From: Desulfobacteraceae bacterium
GTDB taxonomy: Bacteria; Desulfobacterota; Desulfobacteria; Desulfobacterales; Desulfosarcinaceae
Assembly (NCBI GenBank): GCA_013003715.1
Contig: JABDIN010000043.1
Location: 17,190-81,189 of the forward strand
DNA length: 64,000 bases
Reading direction: 5' to 3'
The notes under the pieces were generated by a model. The model was not told the origin of the DNA and made no database searches. It saw nothing but the letters and a program-made list of their open reading frames with translations. Shown here one piece after another: positions 10,501 through 20,035 of the stretch; positions within the stretch are counted from its first letter, which is position 1; every line of letters starts with the position of its first letter. The position numbers and the translations under genes were made by a program.

Positions 10501-10592
10501 TCAAACCGCCCCTTGTCTTTACACATGAGAATGCCGACATGGTGGTGTCCGCCCTGGACAAGATACTGGGTGAAGATGCGTTGCAGATATAA
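7509..10592 (+). CDS. APH-type kinase / M23 peptidase-fold / class III aminotransferase-fold fusion enzyme
   Basis: 1027 residues in three blocks. Residues ~1-345 are an aminoglycoside-phosphotransferase-like kinase with the catalytic loop [11 protein letters not shown] (~213) and GVIDFGDM. Residues ~440-570 are a LytM/M23 domain with intact zinc-ligand motifs HLGID, LYGHL and HVHF. Residues ~600-1025 are a PLP enzyme of the class III aminotransferase fold with [25 protein letters not shown] and the PLP lysine in [11 protein letters not shown] (~864). The nearest families are hydroxylysine kinase and the ammoniophospholyases acting on phosphoethanolamine or phosphohydroxylysine, so a kinase-then-lyase sequence on an amino alcohol is likely. 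There is no signal peptide, so the peptidase fold seems to act in the cytoplasm. First gene of a three-gene operon. Confidence 0.88.
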   Translation: MSSIVAHAPEFSETRARDIANDIFGIDGPAKALPSERDQNFQITGANGAAYVLKIANAGESVEVLRCQNLAMDHINGKKPVFSWPVTCCPQVCRALNGEEIVPATGDDGNTYQTRMLTWVDGKPLAAAKPHDSRLMANLGHFFGRLDQALADFRHPAAHRDFYWDLQNAGKVVSRKAHLIDDRDGRQLVDGFLDRYTTHVAGRLDNLRKGVIHNDGNDNNVLVSFGSRWSLHIEGVIDFGDMVHTHVINELAITCAYAMMGKADPLSTARHIVAGYHQENPLGSDEVEVLFDLICMRLCVSVCNAVEQFRCAPENKYLTISEKPAWDLLARLKQVHPRYARYVFREACGMDPVPESPRITSWLMRHQSDFSSITGRPLTPENCHVFDLSVNSPLITAGPELKNPALLTGRLFREMSAAHTDVGIGQYDEARIGYVSDQYAVTSNELPRRRTIHLGIDLFMAEGSPVHAFHDGIVHSTANNAEPLDYGPTIILSHETGEGDLFHTLYGHLCEDSLENIGTGMHIRAGDVFARVGSPAVNGGSPPHVHFQIITDMIGNAGNFAGVARADLRGVWNSISPDPDCILGIGDKGPVAATPDSAAIIRVRQRHLGKSLSVSYDQPLNIIRGVAQYLYSDTGQAYLDGVNNVSHVGHCHPHVVAAGQRQMAVLNTNTRYLHNNITRYAERLLSKFPDPLNVCFFVCTGSEANELALRMARTYTDARDIIMIDGAYHGNTQALIDISPYKHDGPGGKGPPPWAHKVTMPCAFRGPYKGMGEKTGGRYADTVGDTVRHIKEKGGRVAAFICESMLGCGGQVILPENYLAAAFEKVRAAGGVCVADEVQVGFGRVGTHFWAFETQSVVPDIVTLGKPIGNGHPLAAVVTTPAIAAAFNNGMEYFNTFGGNPVSCAIGMSVLDVIETENLQENARTVGCYMLERLETLKDKYPLVGDVRGLGLYAGVELVTNRETLDPAAEHAAYIINRMKAYGILLSTDGPLHNILKFKPPLVFTHENADMVVSALDKILGEDALQI

Positions 10593-10616
10593 CCTGAAGA
10601 TGCGTTGCAGATATAA
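10571..10616 (+). repeat. 24-base tandem duplication covering the end of the fusion gene
   Basis: The 22 bases ending in the stop codon (10571-10592) recur exactly at 10595-10616 after a 2-base spacer. The last codons and the stop of the upstream gene were thus duplicated into the intergenic space. The coding frame of the gene is unaffected. Confidence 0.9.
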
Positions 10617-10668
10617 ACTATGGATATTTCCTGCAGCATGCATGGGAATGGCCGTTGAAACATATTAA

Positions 10669-11598
10669 ATGGCAGGAGCCGATTTGAAAATCCACATCCA
10701 GATCCCCCCCGGAAGCAGTGACCTGAAATGGATCCGGGATCATTTGATCGAATATAATAAACCGCATATCGGTGACATTCCGCGCGAACAACTGGCCGCC
10801 CTGGTCAAGGATGATAATGGGCGGAATATAGGGGGAATCAGCGGCTTTATCATCGGTGACTGGCTGCAGATCGACCTGTTGGTAATCAGAGAGGATTACC
10901 GGGGCAAGGGCATCGGCACCCGTCTCCTTCTCGCCCTCGAGGGTACGGCTGTGGATCGCGGCTGTAAAACAAGCTTTTTGGATACCCTGGATTTTCAGGC
11001 CAAACCGTTTTACGAAAAAAACGGATACCGTGTGGTCTTTGAAAAGCCCAATTTCCCGCGCACCCATTGCTGCTATTACTTGCAGAAACCATTGCGCGCC
11101 ATTGACAAAAAACAGGTGATGCCGGGTAAGCTCCTGATTCGCGAGGCCACGACAGCCGATTTCGGAATAGCTGGAATTCTGTTCTCCGAGGAAAACCGTT
11201 TTCATACGGAACTGCTGCCGGACATATTCCAGGTGGCGGTTCCCATCATGACCCATCAATGGTATGACGGGATCATCGAAAACCCGCGGAAGAAACTGTA
11301 TATAGCGGAAAAGAAGGGTAAGGCCGTCGGACTGATACTGATGGTTCTGAAATCAAATCCCAAGGATTCCATTTTCGCCCGTCGCAACTATATTTTCATA
11401 GACGAAATCATGGTAACCGAATCCTGCCGGGGCCAGGGCATCGGCCGCAAACTTATGGCCCTGGCCCGAAAATGGGCAAAAGAAAAAAAGGTGCGCATCA
11501 TCGAACTCAACACCTGGGAAAAAAGCGCCAAGGCACGGCAATTCTATGACACTATGGGATTTAAAACCGTGAGAAGGATCTTGAGACTGGAATTATAG
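10669..11598 (+). CDS. Protein with two GNAT acetyltransferase domains
   Basis: 309 residues forming two GNAT folds. The first (~1-145) has the acetyl-CoA loop VIREDYRGKGIGTRLLLALE; the second (~155-309) has MVTESCRGQGIGRKLMALA and the closing pattern KARQFYDTMGFKTVRRI. Both keep the R/Q-x-x-G-x-G/A motif, so both may be active N- or O-acetyltransferases on a small substrate. The ATG at 10669 has no ribosome site, while TTG at 10684 stands 5 bases behind GGCAGGAG and is a credible alternative start, giving 304 residues. It lies 2 bases before nadE and 76 after the fusion enzyme, so all three are probably one operon. Confidence 0.87.
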   Translation: MAGADLKIHIQIPPGSSDLKWIRDHLIEYNKPHIGDIPREQLAALVKDDNGRNIGGISGFIIGDWLQIDLLVIREDYRGKGIGTRLLLALEGTAVDRGCKTSFLDTLDFQAKPFYEKNGYRVVFEKPNFPRTHCCYYLQKPLRAIDKKQVMPGKLLIREATTADFGIAGILFSEENRFHTELLPDIFQVAVPIMTHQWYDGIIENPRKKLYIAEKKGKAVGLILMVLKSNPKDSIFARRNYIFIDEIMVTESCRGQGIGRKLMALARKWAKEKKVRIIELNTWEKSAKARQFYDTMGFKTVRRILRLEL

Positions 11599-11600
11599 AC

Positions 11601-12380
11601 ATGAATACCCAAAAAACCATTGACCATATTGTCCGATGGCTGAAGCAATATTGCACCGGTGCAGGTCTCAACGGATATGTTGTGGGCATCTCCGGGGGGA
11701 TCGACTCCGCCGTGACTTCAACATTATGCGCCCGGACACATTTGCCGGTAATCGCCCTGATCATGCCCATTTATCAGCATCCCGACCAGGTTTCGCTGGC
11801 GGCGGATCACGCGGACTGGCTGGCAACAGCGCATACCAATGTACAAAAAGAGCATACGGATCTGTCCGATCCCTTCAGCTCACTGGAGAAAACCCTGCCG
11901 GCACCCATCCAGGATGATCTCACCATGGCGAACACCCGGTCACGTCTGAGAATGCTCGCCTTGTACGCCTTCGCCGGCCACAACCGGATGCTGGTGGCCG
12001 GCACCGGCAATAAAGTTGAGGATTTCGGCATCGGATTTTACACCAAATACGGTGACGGCGGCGTCGATATCTCACCCATCGCCGACCTGACAAAAACAGA
12101 GGTGTATGGACTGGGTGAGGCCATGGGAATTCATGAGGGTATACTCAGGGCAGCACCGGCAGATGGTTTATGGGCGGACAACCGCACCGATGAGAGCCAG
12201 ATCGGCGCTACCTATGCCGAACTGGAAGCCGCCATGAGATTTGAGGAAATGGGTGGCAATACGGATCAGCTCGGTGAACGGGAACGCGAAGTTCTGAGCA
12301 TATACCGGAAGCTCAATGGTGCGAACAAACACAAGATGCTGCCCATTCCCGTGTGCCGGATTCCGGAGGAGTTCCGATAG
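11601..12380 (+). CDS. nadE: NAD+ synthase, ammonia-dependent type
   Basis: 259 residues, the usual length for the short, glutaminase-less NadE. The ATP pyrophosphatase P-loop GISGGIDSAVTSTL is near residue 30, followed by NTRSRLRMLALYAFAG, VAGTGNKVEDFGIGF and GDGGVDISPIADLTKTEVYGL, with GLWADNRTDESQIGATY near the C-terminus. It converts nicotinate adenine dinucleotide to NAD+ with ATP and ammonia. Its place behind an ammonia-releasing-type PLP enzyme invites the idea that it uses that ammonia, but this is inference. Confidence 0.95.
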   Translation: MNTQKTIDHIVRWLKQYCTGAGLNGYVVGISGGIDSAVTSTLCARTHLPVIALIMPIYQHPDQVSLAADHADWLATAHTNVQKEHTDLSDPFSSLEKTLPAPIQDDLTMANTRSRLRMLALYAFAGHNRMLVAGTGNKVEDFGIGFYTKYGDGGVDISPIADLTKTEVYGLGEAMGIHEGILRAAPADGLWADNRTDESQIGATYAELEAAMRFEEMGGNTDQLGEREREVLSIYRKLNGANKHKMLPIPVCRIPEEFR

Positions 12381-12410
12381 AGGATTCAGGAATAACCACC
12401 CATACGAAAA

Positions 12411-14666
12411 TCACCATTGAACAATAAAAACATTCTTCTGCCCATCAATACCCATTGCTTCACCGGGGTCGATATACTCCTGATTAAACTCAATTTCCCC
12501 GTTTTCATTCAAGTCGATGCTGACACCGTCATTGGTGTAATCTCCGTCGTTATTGTGAATATCACCGATATAGGCGGTGTAATGCTTATCCATGAAGTTG
12601 ATTTTCCCCTTGAACTGGGTCCAGGAGTAGTAGGCCAACTGTTTCTTTCTCCACAAGTCGTCTTTGGCGAACACCCACATCCGGTAGCTGCTTTTCAATT
12701 GCACCTCGTCGGCCATTCGATGAAATGGAATATACACGGAGGCCCCGAATACCCCCCTGCCGGTGTTTCGGATGGAATCGCCGTCATCGCTCAGGTCACC
12801 GTTCTGATTGACATCAACGAACAGGTGCGGGTGCGGCTCTTCGATGCGGTCAAACGCAAAATGGAAATGATTGTTCTCCCGGCTGCCCAGTTGAAATCGG
12901 CCATAAAGCTGGGAATCACCATTGAACTTAGGAATTTTGGTTATGTATCCGGGTCTTTGCGTTGATAACTGCAGGATATGGCGGCGACCGGGATTCACAA
13001 CCATGGAAGTGGGTTGAAAACCGTCGGCCTGAATGGAAATTAATTTCGGGATTTTCCCCTGTTTCGACGTATTCGCCGTGGCCGGGGACTGCAGCGCGGT
13101 CTCCGGAGCAGACGGCGATTTTGATGGTGCGGGTTTGGTCGGTGCGGCGGGTGCCGGTGGCGGGGTCTGTTCGCTCACCATGGTTCCAGCGGCAATGGTT
13201 GCCGCCCCCTCAACAGCGGGCTTGCCCTTAACAGCGGATTCGTCTGAATGGATACCCAGTCTTTCCAGGGCAATCATGCTTTCGTTTTTCACGCGGGGAT
13301 CCTCGTCGTTCAAGGATGCTGTCTTGAGCGCCGGTATGGCTGACGTATCACCAATCTCCCCCAGGGATTTGGCAACCGCCTGCCGCACCTGCCAGTTTTT
13401 ATCGCCGGCAAGTACCTTCAACAATTCATTGAGGACGTCTTTGTCCCGCACACTGCCGAGTCGCTTTGCCGCTTGAGCACGATCGATGGCCGTCGCATCG
13501 GAGGTTAATAATAAGATATCGGCCCTGACAAAATCCCCGGCCATGGTCTCCCTGTCCACCTTGTATCCCATTTTTCCAAGTGCTTCGGCGGCCGCCTCCG
13601 AAACCTGCCGGACATTGCGCATCTCACCGTCTTCGGTCATCTGACTTACCGTGGCCGGGTCCCTCAATGCTGTTTTGAGGGAATCAATTGCCCGGGTATC
13701 CCCTATATCCCCCAATGCCTCTCCGCAGGCGGACCGGACAAATATATTTTCATCCATGAGAAGACATTCGGTGAGTACATCGACACTGGCGGTGGATTGC
13801 ATTCGTCCCAGAGACATCGCCGCATTTTTCCGCACCATGAACTCCGCATCCTGTTGCAAGGCCTTGATGAGAGGCGCACCCCCCCGCTCATCCCCGAGGT
13901 TACCCAATCCTTCAGCAGCGCCGGCGCGGACGAAGACATTGGTGTCGGAAATAGCCACAGACAAGGCATCGAAAACCCGCGGATTCCGGGTCCAACCCAA
14001 AGCGCCGGCGGCGGTGCCCCGCTGTGCCGCTTCCGCGGCCGGATCCTGCAACAGGGCCAGATCCTGATCAAGGTTATTGCTGGCCAGACTGGCGCCGGCG
14101 CACAGGTCAACCTCCATCTGGAACTCCGGGTCCTTGATGGCATTGAGCGCCGCTTCGGCGGTATTCACCACGGCCGGGATGGTCCGGCCATCACGAAACA
14201 GAACCCCCTTGTCGTTCAGAGCCGTTTCCAGTACTGCCTGTGCCTCGACGACTCGCTTCCGTCCAAGAATGGCTGCCGCCTCACACCGGATGAAGATGTT
14301 ATCATCGCTCAAGGCGGCCAGTATCGGTTTATAGTCGAATGCCGGTCCGGCGAATTCCAGGCGCATGAGCGCCATTTTTCGATCTATCCACGACCGGCTG
14401 GTATCCTCTAAAACGGATATGTTTTCAGCCATTGCGGTATTCGTTTGGGAGACCGTCACCCCGGGTACCCCTTTGGGGATTTGAAATCGCTGGGCTGATG
14501 AGGATGCGGTCGATGGGCCGGCCGGGCCGAATCCACTATATTGATACAAATAGTATCCGCCGGCAGCACACAGACTGACGATCAACAAGCCCCATAAAAT
14601 TCCTCGACTACTCTTTCCGGATTCGGTATCCTGATCGCTCTTTTCATTTTCTCTCATGCTTAACAT
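12411..14666 (-). CDS. Membrane-anchored HEAT-repeat protein with acidic Ca-loop-like C-terminal domain
   Basis: 751 residues. A single helix at ~24-43 (GILWGLLIVSLCAAGGYYLY) anchors it. From ~65 to ~475 run HEAT / PBS-lyase-like repeats (for example NVFVRAGAAEGLGNLGDERG and NWQVRQAVAKSLGEIGDTSA). A Pro/Ala/Thr linker (~510-545) leads to a C-terminal domain rich in DxNxNGD-type acidic loops (DVNQNGDLSDDGDS, DIHNNDGDYTNDGVS, DLNENGEIEF) that look calcium-binding. The repeats should serve protein contacts; the function is unknown. Starts at 14666 or 14657 are both possible. It converges with nadE, 30 bases apart. Confidence 0.87.
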   Translation of the reverse strand: MLSMRENEKSDQDTESGKSSRGILWGLLIVSLCAAGGYYLYQYSGFGPAGPSTASSSAQRFQIPKGVPGVTVSQTNTAMAENISVLEDTSRSWIDRKMALMRLEFAGPAFDYKPILAALSDDNIFIRCEAAAILGRKRVVEAQAVLETALNDKGVLFRDGRTIPAVVNTAEAALNAIKDPEFQMEVDLCAGASLASNNLDQDLALLQDPAAEAAQRGTAAGALGWTRNPRVFDALSVAISDTNVFVRAGAAEGLGNLGDERGGAPLIKALQQDAEFMVRKNAAMSLGRMQSTASVDVLTECLLMDENIFVRSACGEALGDIGDTRAIDSLKTALRDPATVSQMTEDGEMRNVRQVSEAAAEALGKMGYKVDRETMAGDFVRADILLLTSDATAIDRAQAAKRLGSVRDKDVLNELLKVLAGDKNWQVRQAVAKSLGEIGDTSAIPALKTASLNDEDPRVKNESMIALERLGIHSDESAVKGKPAVEGAATIAAGTMVSEQTPPPAPAAPTKPAPSKSPSAPETALQSPATANTSKQGKIPKLISIQADGFQPTSMVVNPGRRHILQLSTQRPGYITKIPKFNGDSQLYGRFQLGSRENNHFHFAFDRIEEPHPHLFVDVNQNGDLSDDGDSIRNTGRGVFGASVYIPFHRMADEVQLKSSYRMWVFAKDDLWRKKQLAYYSWTQFKGKINFMDKHYTAYIGDIHNNDGDYTNDGVSIDLNENGEIEFNQEYIDPGEAMGIDGQKNVFIVQW

Positions 14667-14916
14667 TCCGGTATTGTTTTAAATTTCAAGGAAATGGACA
14701 TCGGACGGTGTTTGCTTGGTTTGTCTGAGAAATTATCGTCCGAAAATATAAATAATTCAAATATTTTGTGTAGTTATCAGATACTTTAAAAATATGGGTA
14801 TGTGTTGATACGAAATCATGCGTTAGCCTTGGGTCCTATCCAATATTCTCTTGAAAAGCTGTATTTACCATATTATTCAGTATTGAATAAACAGTTAATA
14901 TCAATCAGTTCAATCG

Positions 14917-17847
14917 ATGAGTGACGACGTAACACCAAAAGTCCTGCACCGTTATATCGTCGGTAATAAAACTGGAAATCAAATCACAGCTCCGGATGGA
15001 GAACGAATGCCCCGATTTGTACCCGGACAAAGATGGATCAGTGAAACGGAACCAGAGCTGGGTCTTGGCATGGTTCTGCGCGTGGAGCCCCGCCGGGTTG
15101 AAATTGCATTCCCGGCTGCTGACATTACCAGACAATATGCAGCGGCTGCCGCACCGATCAAACGGGTCAAATTTCAGGCCGGTGATTTGATTAACGGCCG
15201 GGACGAGCAGTCCTTCAATGTGAGATCCATATCCGAGATCGACGGACTCATCTATTACCATGGGGATGGCTGTGATCTGCCGGAAAGCTCCCTCAGCGAC
15301 ACCATCAGTTTCAATACCCCTGAGATGCGGTTGATCAATGGGCACCTGGACCCGTCAATGGTTTTTGACCTGCGTTACAAAACGCTGGTTCATCAATGGG
15401 AATATAAAAAATCCCCCATTCGCGGTTTTATGGGCGGCCGGGTCGAGCTGCTGCCGCATCAGTTTTTCATCGCTCACGAAGTATGTTCACGCCAGGCCCC
15501 GCGGGTGTTATTGGCCGATGAGGTCGGATTGGGAAAAACCATTGAGGCCTGTCTCATTATCCACCGCCTCCTGTGTTCGGGCATGATCAGCCGGGTACTG
15601 ATTCTCGTTCCCGAAACTTTGGTCCACCAATGGTTTGTGGAATTATTGCGCAAGTTCAATCTCCTGTTTGACATCGTTGACGATAAATATCGGGAAAGCG
15701 TCGATCAAGGCACTCCGGGCGCCAATCCTTTCGAACAGACCCAAATGGTATTGTGCAATATCAATGAGATCGCCAATTCAAAAGAGCTGTTTCATCACAT
15801 GATCTCAACGGATTGGGATCTCCTGGTGGTGGATGAGGCACATCACCTCACAGCAGGCAGGCCTTCCCATGAACTCGTTGCTAAATTGGGGACCGCCATA
15901 AAAAGCGTATTACTGCTCACTGCCACACCCGAACAGTTGGGACAGGAGAGTCATTTCGCACGGCTTAAAATTCTGGACCCGGACCGGTATCACGAATTTG
16001 AAACTTTTTTGAAGACCGCCGGCCACTACCAGCAAATTGCCGGTATCGCGGATAAACTGATGCAACGAAAAAAGCTGAATCCCGCTGAATCGCGATATCT
16101 TCGGGAACGATACCCGGAATTATCGTTAGATCCGGATCCGCAATCGCCACCATCGGTATCTCAAGCCCATGCGGACCCGGCCGCCTTGACATCCAGGCTC
16201 CTCGACCGCCACGGCATTGGCCGGGTCATGTTTCGCAATACCCGCAAGGTGATCCGGGGATTTCCCAAACGGCAGGTCCATCTTGTGCCCCTGCATCCAG
16301 ATGGTAATCCTGTGGTCGGTTCAATTAATATCCGTACCAAACGGGTCGCCGGGGATGCCGACCTTGGGGGAATGGATGGATATCCAACAACTGCTGGCGA
16401 TGGCATTGTCCCGAAGGTGAAATGGCTTGCGGCTCTCCTGCGGCGCTCCCATGAGGAAAAATACCTTCTGATCTGCCGGCAGCGGGAAATGGTCGACGAG
16501 ATTGACACCCAACTCAAAAAAATCATTCATATCCATTCAGCGGTTTTTCATGAAGACTTGTCTTTAATACAACGGGATAGAAATGCCGCATGGTTTTCCG
16601 AATCAGACGGCGCTAAAATTCTCATCTGCTCTGAAATCGGCAGCGAGGGACGTAACTTCCAATTCGCCCGGCACCTGATCCTGTTTGACCTGCCGACCGA
16701 TCCGGAAGTATTGGAACAACGTATCGGACGATTGGACCGGATCGGGCAACGGTACACCATTCAAATACATATCCCTTATATGACGGACAGTCCCGAAGAG
16801 ACGATGGTCCGGTGGTATCACGAGGGGCTGAACGCATTCGAATCCCAATTACCGGGCGGCAATATGTTTCTCGCGAAATTTGGCGAAAAAGTCAACCGGA
16901 TCGCCCTGGACCATCAACAACCGGGCCGGGATGCCTCACTGGAGACACTCATCACGGATACGCGTGATTATCGGTCATCCGTGTTGAAAAAACTGGGCCA
17001 AGGTCGTGACCGATTGTTGGAATTGTCCTCGTTGATTCCGGATATCGCCGCCGGCATCATCCGCCGGCTTAGGGAGTCCGATGCCGGAAAATCCCTTGAG
17101 GCGCTCATGATGGAAATCTGGGATTTTTACGGGATCAAAGCCGATGAGCAGGGTGGGCGCACGTATCGGCTTGAATCCGGGAGCCGGTTTGATGAGGCTT
17201 TTCCCTGCTACAGCGACGCCATGCTGGTCACCTTTGATCGTCAGGCATCCATGGTTCGGGAAAACATCCGGTTTTTATCCTGGGATCACCCCATGGTAAC
17301 CGGTGCGATGGAACTTTTGCTGGGATCTGAAACCGGCAACGCCAGTGCCGCTGTGCTTCAAAACGATGATTTTCAAGGGCTACTGATCGAAGCCGTCTTC
17401 GTCCTGGAAACCATCGCCCCCCTGTCGCTCCACCTCGACAGATACCTGCCGCCCACCCCTATCCGGATGGTCATAAACCATTTGTCCGAGGACTGCACAT
17501 CGGCGTATCCGCAGGATTGGCTGAACGCACATACAGCCCCTGTATTTTCAAATAAATATGTGGAAAATATCGGCACCCTTTCCTCACAAATTTCCACGAT
17601 GCTGCAGGCCGGACGGCAGAAGGCGCAAAAAACAACCGGCGACACAATAAAAAAAATCCTCGACAGGGTCACCTCCGATCTGAACGGTGAAATCGAGCGT
17701 CTGGTGGAGCTGCGGAAGATCAATCCGGACATACGCGAATCGGAAATCCTGATGTGGCAATCACACCTTGAGCGAACATGTGCTTATATTGGGAAAGCCC
17801 GTCTGCGATTGGACGCCGTTCGCCTCATCATCGGTGAAGAATCTTAA
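14917..17847 (+). CDS. rapA: RNA polymerase-associated SNF2-family ATPase RapA (HepA)
   Basis: 976 residues, close to the 968 of E. coli RapA. An N-terminal Tudor-like part (~1-120) is followed by the SNF2 ATPase: LLADEVGLGKTIEACLI (~200, Walker A), LLVVDEAHHL (~305, DEAH box), SVLLLTATPEQLG, and in the second lobe ICSEIGSEGRNFQFARHL and EQRIGRLDRIGQ. RapA recycles RNA polymerase stalled after transcription. The C-terminal third is RapA-like and Asp/Arg-rich. The start is the ATG at 14917. The next gene begins 37 bases later. Confidence 0.94.
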   Translation: MSDDVTPKVLHRYIVGNKTGNQITAPDGERMPRFVPGQRWISETEPELGLGMVLRVEPRRVEIAFPAADITRQYAAAAAPIKRVKFQAGDLINGRDEQSFNVRSISEIDGLIYYHGDGCDLPESSLSDTISFNTPEMRLINGHLDPSMVFDLRYKTLVHQWEYKKSPIRGFMGGRVELLPHQFFIAHEVCSRQAPRVLLADEVGLGKTIEACLIIHRLLCSGMISRVLILVPETLVHQWFVELLRKFNLLFDIVDDKYRESVDQGTPGANPFEQTQMVLCNINEIANSKELFHHMISTDWDLLVVDEAHHLTAGRPSHELVAKLGTAIKSVLLLTATPEQLGQESHFARLKILDPDRYHEFETFLKTAGHYQQIAGIADKLMQRKKLNPAESRYLRERYPELSLDPDPQSPPSVSQAHADPAALTSRLLDRHGIGRVMFRNTRKVIRGFPKRQVHLVPLHPDGNPVVGSINIRTKRVAGDADLGGMDGYPTTAGDGIVPKVKWLAALLRRSHEEKYLLICRQREMVDEIDTQLKKIIHIHSAVFHEDLSLIQRDRNAAWFSESDGAKILICSEIGSEGRNFQFARHLILFDLPTDPEVLEQRIGRLDRIGQRYTIQIHIPYMTDSPEETMVRWYHEGLNAFESQLPGGNMFLAKFGEKVNRIALDHQQPGRDASLETLITDTRDYRSSVLKKLGQGRDRLLELSSLIPDIAAGIIRRLRESDAGKSLEALMMEIWDFYGIKADEQGGRTYRLESGSRFDEAFPCYSDAMLVTFDRQASMVRENIRFLSWDHPMVTGAMELLLGSETGNASAAVLQNDDFQGLLIEAVFVLETIAPLSLHLDRYLPPTPIRMVINHLSEDCTSAYPQDWLNAHTAPVFSNKYVENIGTLSSQISTMLQAGRQKAQKTTGDTIKKILDRVTSDLNGEIERLVELRKINPDIRESEILMWQSHLERTCAYIGKARLRLDAVRLIIGEES

Positions 17848-17884
17848 GCCAGTAAGTTGAAACGTATGCACCAGGAGAAATGAA

Positions 17885-19246
17885 ATGAAAAAAATCAAGA
17901 ACCCGGAAGAGGTCATCAACCCGTCGGTTATCAAACCCGGCAGCCGAATATATGCGGCCGGCAATGCCGCCACCCCGCAGCGGCTCCTGTCCGCCCTGGC
18001 GGCTGACGACGACATCGAGCAGGTGGAATTGCTCGGCGTGCTGTTGTTGGGGGATATCGAGGCTCTTTTTTCCGAAGCGAGCTGTCGGCGTATCACGCAC
18101 CGAGTCATCTTTAACGGTCCGGCTTCGCGGGCGGCCACCAACCAGGATCGCGCCAAATACCAATTGATGCACCTGTCTGATATACCACGGCAATTGCGGA
18201 GCTATCTGCAGCCGGACCTGGCGTTTTTGACGGTCAGTGGGCCGGACAACGGCGGCAACTTCAGCCTGGGTACAACGGTGGAGGCGGTGCTGGCGGCGGT
18301 GGAAACGGTCAAGCGCGCCGGTGGTGTGGTGATTGCGGAACGAAATGCCCGAATGCCGTTTGTATTGGGTGGCACTATTCCTGGGGACATGATCGATTAC
18401 CTGGTGGACACCGACTATCCATTGCCCGTGAGTCCGATAAAATCGCCTGACGAAGCAGCCCGGCGTATCGGCCAGATTATTGCCCGGCACTACATTCAAG
18501 ACGGCACCACTCTGCAATACGGCATCGGTCAGGTCCCCGAAGCCGTCACCGACGCCATCCTGGCGAAAGGGGTCAAGGATCTGGGGATACATACCGAATT
18601 GTTTGCCGATGCCATGCAACGTCTGGTGGAAGTCGGTGTCGTCTCAAACCGCCACACGTTTACCCACACCAATTTCGCCATGTCCTCCATCTTCCTGGCC
18701 GGCGACCAGGAAGGTTACGACTGGCTGGATTATAATTCATCGGTGCAAAGCCGGCCCTGCGACTACACCAACCACATCCTCAACATCGCCCGCCAGCCCC
18801 GCATGGTGGCCATTAACGGTGCCATCGGTGTGGACCTGCACGGCAACATCTGGGCGGACTCCCTGCAAGCCCGCAAGATTTTCAGCGGGGTGGGTGGTCA
18901 GTCGGATTTTCTGCGCGGCGCCGCCCTGTCGCCCGGTGGGGTACCGATCATTGCGTTAAAATCCACCACATCCGATGGCGCCAGCAAAATCGTCGACAAA
19001 TGCCCGGAAGGAATTACCACCACAGCCATTGCCGCCGACCAGGTGGTGATTGTTACCGAACACGGCGCATTCGATCCAAGGGGGCTTGCCTTTTCCGAAC
19101 GGGCGGTGGGTATCGCGCATCTGGCCGAACCTGAAATACGGGAACAATTGTTGAAGGAAATTTATGACAGCCCCGAGTTCCATCACCCGGCCAAAGCACT
19201 GAAGGATGGTGTTCCCAAGGGGATAACGCCCTACGAAACGTCATAA
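17885..19246 (+). CDS. Acetyl-CoA hydrolase/CoA-transferase family protein (4-hydroxybutyrate/butyrate:acetate type)
   Basis: 453 residues. It follows the class I CoA-transferase layout, with SGPDNGGNFSLGTTVEA, QYGIGQVPEAVTDA, then DLGIHTELFADA, whose Glu238 sits at the place of the catalytic glutamate of clostridial 4-hydroxybutyrate CoA-transferase, and GVGGQSDFLRGA. This Glu forms the thioester intermediate when CoA moves between an acyl-CoA and acetate or a similar acid. It fits fatty-acid or fermentation metabolism in the cytoplasm. A GGAGAAATG ribosome site precedes the ATG. The exact acyl substrate is not evident. Confidence 0.9.
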   Translation: MKKIKNPEEVINPSVIKPGSRIYAAGNAATPQRLLSALAADDDIEQVELLGVLLLGDIEALFSEASCRRITHRVIFNGPASRAATNQDRAKYQLMHLSDIPRQLRSYLQPDLAFLTVSGPDNGGNFSLGTTVEAVLAAVETVKRAGGVVIAERNARMPFVLGGTIPGDMIDYLVDTDYPLPVSPIKSPDEAARRIGQIIARHYIQDGTTLQYGIGQVPEAVTDAILAKGVKDLGIHTELFADAMQRLVEVGVVSNRHTFTHTNFAMSSIFLAGDQEGYDWLDYNSSVQSRPCDYTNHILNIARQPRMVAINGAIGVDLHGNIWADSLQARKIFSGVGGQSDFLRGAALSPGGVPIIALKSTTSDGASKIVDKCPEGITTTAIAADQVVIVTEHGAFDPRGLAFSERAVGIAHLAEPEIREQLLKEIYDSPEFHHPAKALKDGVPKGITPYETS

Positions 19247-19266
19247 CAATTATGCTATATCAATGC

Positions 19267-19653
19267 TCATTTTCCCTGGCAATGGGATTTGGCCATATCG
19301 ATCAGGTCGGGAACCTTATCGAAAACCTTGTCCAGAGCGTTCTTTTTATCGGGAATACCCTCCACACGGACGTCGTTCTCACCAAAAATGATAACCCCAA
19401 CCGGCCGTACCTTGGCACCGCCCCCGGCCCCACCGCCGATGCCCTTACCGTTGTCACACCGGTTTTTTCGCTTACCGTGCGGACCATCCCCTTCTCCCTC
19501 ACCACCACCGCCACCAAAACCAACGCTGACCCGGGTAAGGGGTACGATTTTATGTGCCCCGAGTTGTACCGTTTTTCCCACCACCACTTCACTTCGGGTC
19601 ACCTCTGTCAAATTCTCCATGAGTTCCTTCATGATGTCGATCACATGTTCCAT
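19267..19653 (-). CDS. GerW/YtfJ-family spore-protein homologue (copy 2)
   Basis: 128 residues, the usual size of this family. It starts with an amphipathic helix (MEHVIDIMKELMENLTEV), has VVVGKTVQLGAHKIVPLTRVSVGFG, a Gly-rich middle (GFGGGGGEGEGDG, GKGIGGGAGGGAKVRP) and VGVIIFGENDVRV. In Bacillus, YtfJ/GerW is a forespore protein needed for lysozyme-dependent germination, but homologues are widespread in bacteria that make no spores. A GGGGAGG ribosome site precedes the ATG. Last gene of a five-gene minus-strand operon. The function here is unknown. Confidence 0.88.
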   Translation of the reverse strand: MEHVIDIMKELMENLTEVTRSEVVVGKTVQLGAHKIVPLTRVSVGFGGGGGEGEGDGPHGKRKNRCDNGKGIGGGAGGGAKVRPVGVIIFGENDVRVEGIPDKKNALDKVFDKVPDLIDMAKSHCQGK

Positions 19654-19714
19654 CTTTTCCTCCCCTGTTTACAACGCGCCGATAGAATACCGGCGGGTCG
19701 CGAAAGAAATCAAT

Positions 19715-20014
19715 TTATCTTCCAAATGTTTTAATACTGATATCATCACCATCGGCTATGATCACCGCCACCGGTGTGGCTTTGGCGCTACCCCCGACAC
19801 CCCCGCCGATGCCCTTACCGCTGGAACCTGAAGGATCGTCAGTCTCCAGGTGCTCGCCGCTGCCACCACCCCCGCCGAAGGCCAGGGAGAATTCGCATAG
19901 CGGCAGTACCTGCCGGTCATCCTCCGATACCGGCTGGGCCGCTACCACGTTGCCTCGTGCCAGATTTTTTAAGTGCTCACCAATCATGGATATAATCGTT
20001 TTTACCTCTTGCAT
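19715..20014 (-). CDS. GerW/YtfJ-family spore-protein homologue (copy 1)
   Basis: 99 residues with the same plan as its downstream neighbour: helix (MQEVKTIISMIGEHLKNLA), VVAAQPVSEDDRQVLPLCEFSLAFGGGGGSGEH, GKGIGGGVGGSAKATP and VAVIIADGDDISI. The two copies are divergent in sequence, so the duplication is old or they form a heteromer. The start ATG has a perfect GGAGGATCAT ribosome site. It lies 21 bases after the DUF2953 gene. Confidence 0.88.
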   Translation of the reverse strand: MQEVKTIISMIGEHLKNLARGNVVAAQPVSEDDRQVLPLCEFSLAFGGGGGSGEHLETDDPSGSSGKGIGGGVGGSAKATPVAVIIADGDDISIKTFGR

Positions 20015-20035
20015 ATGATCCTCCTAAATATTAAA

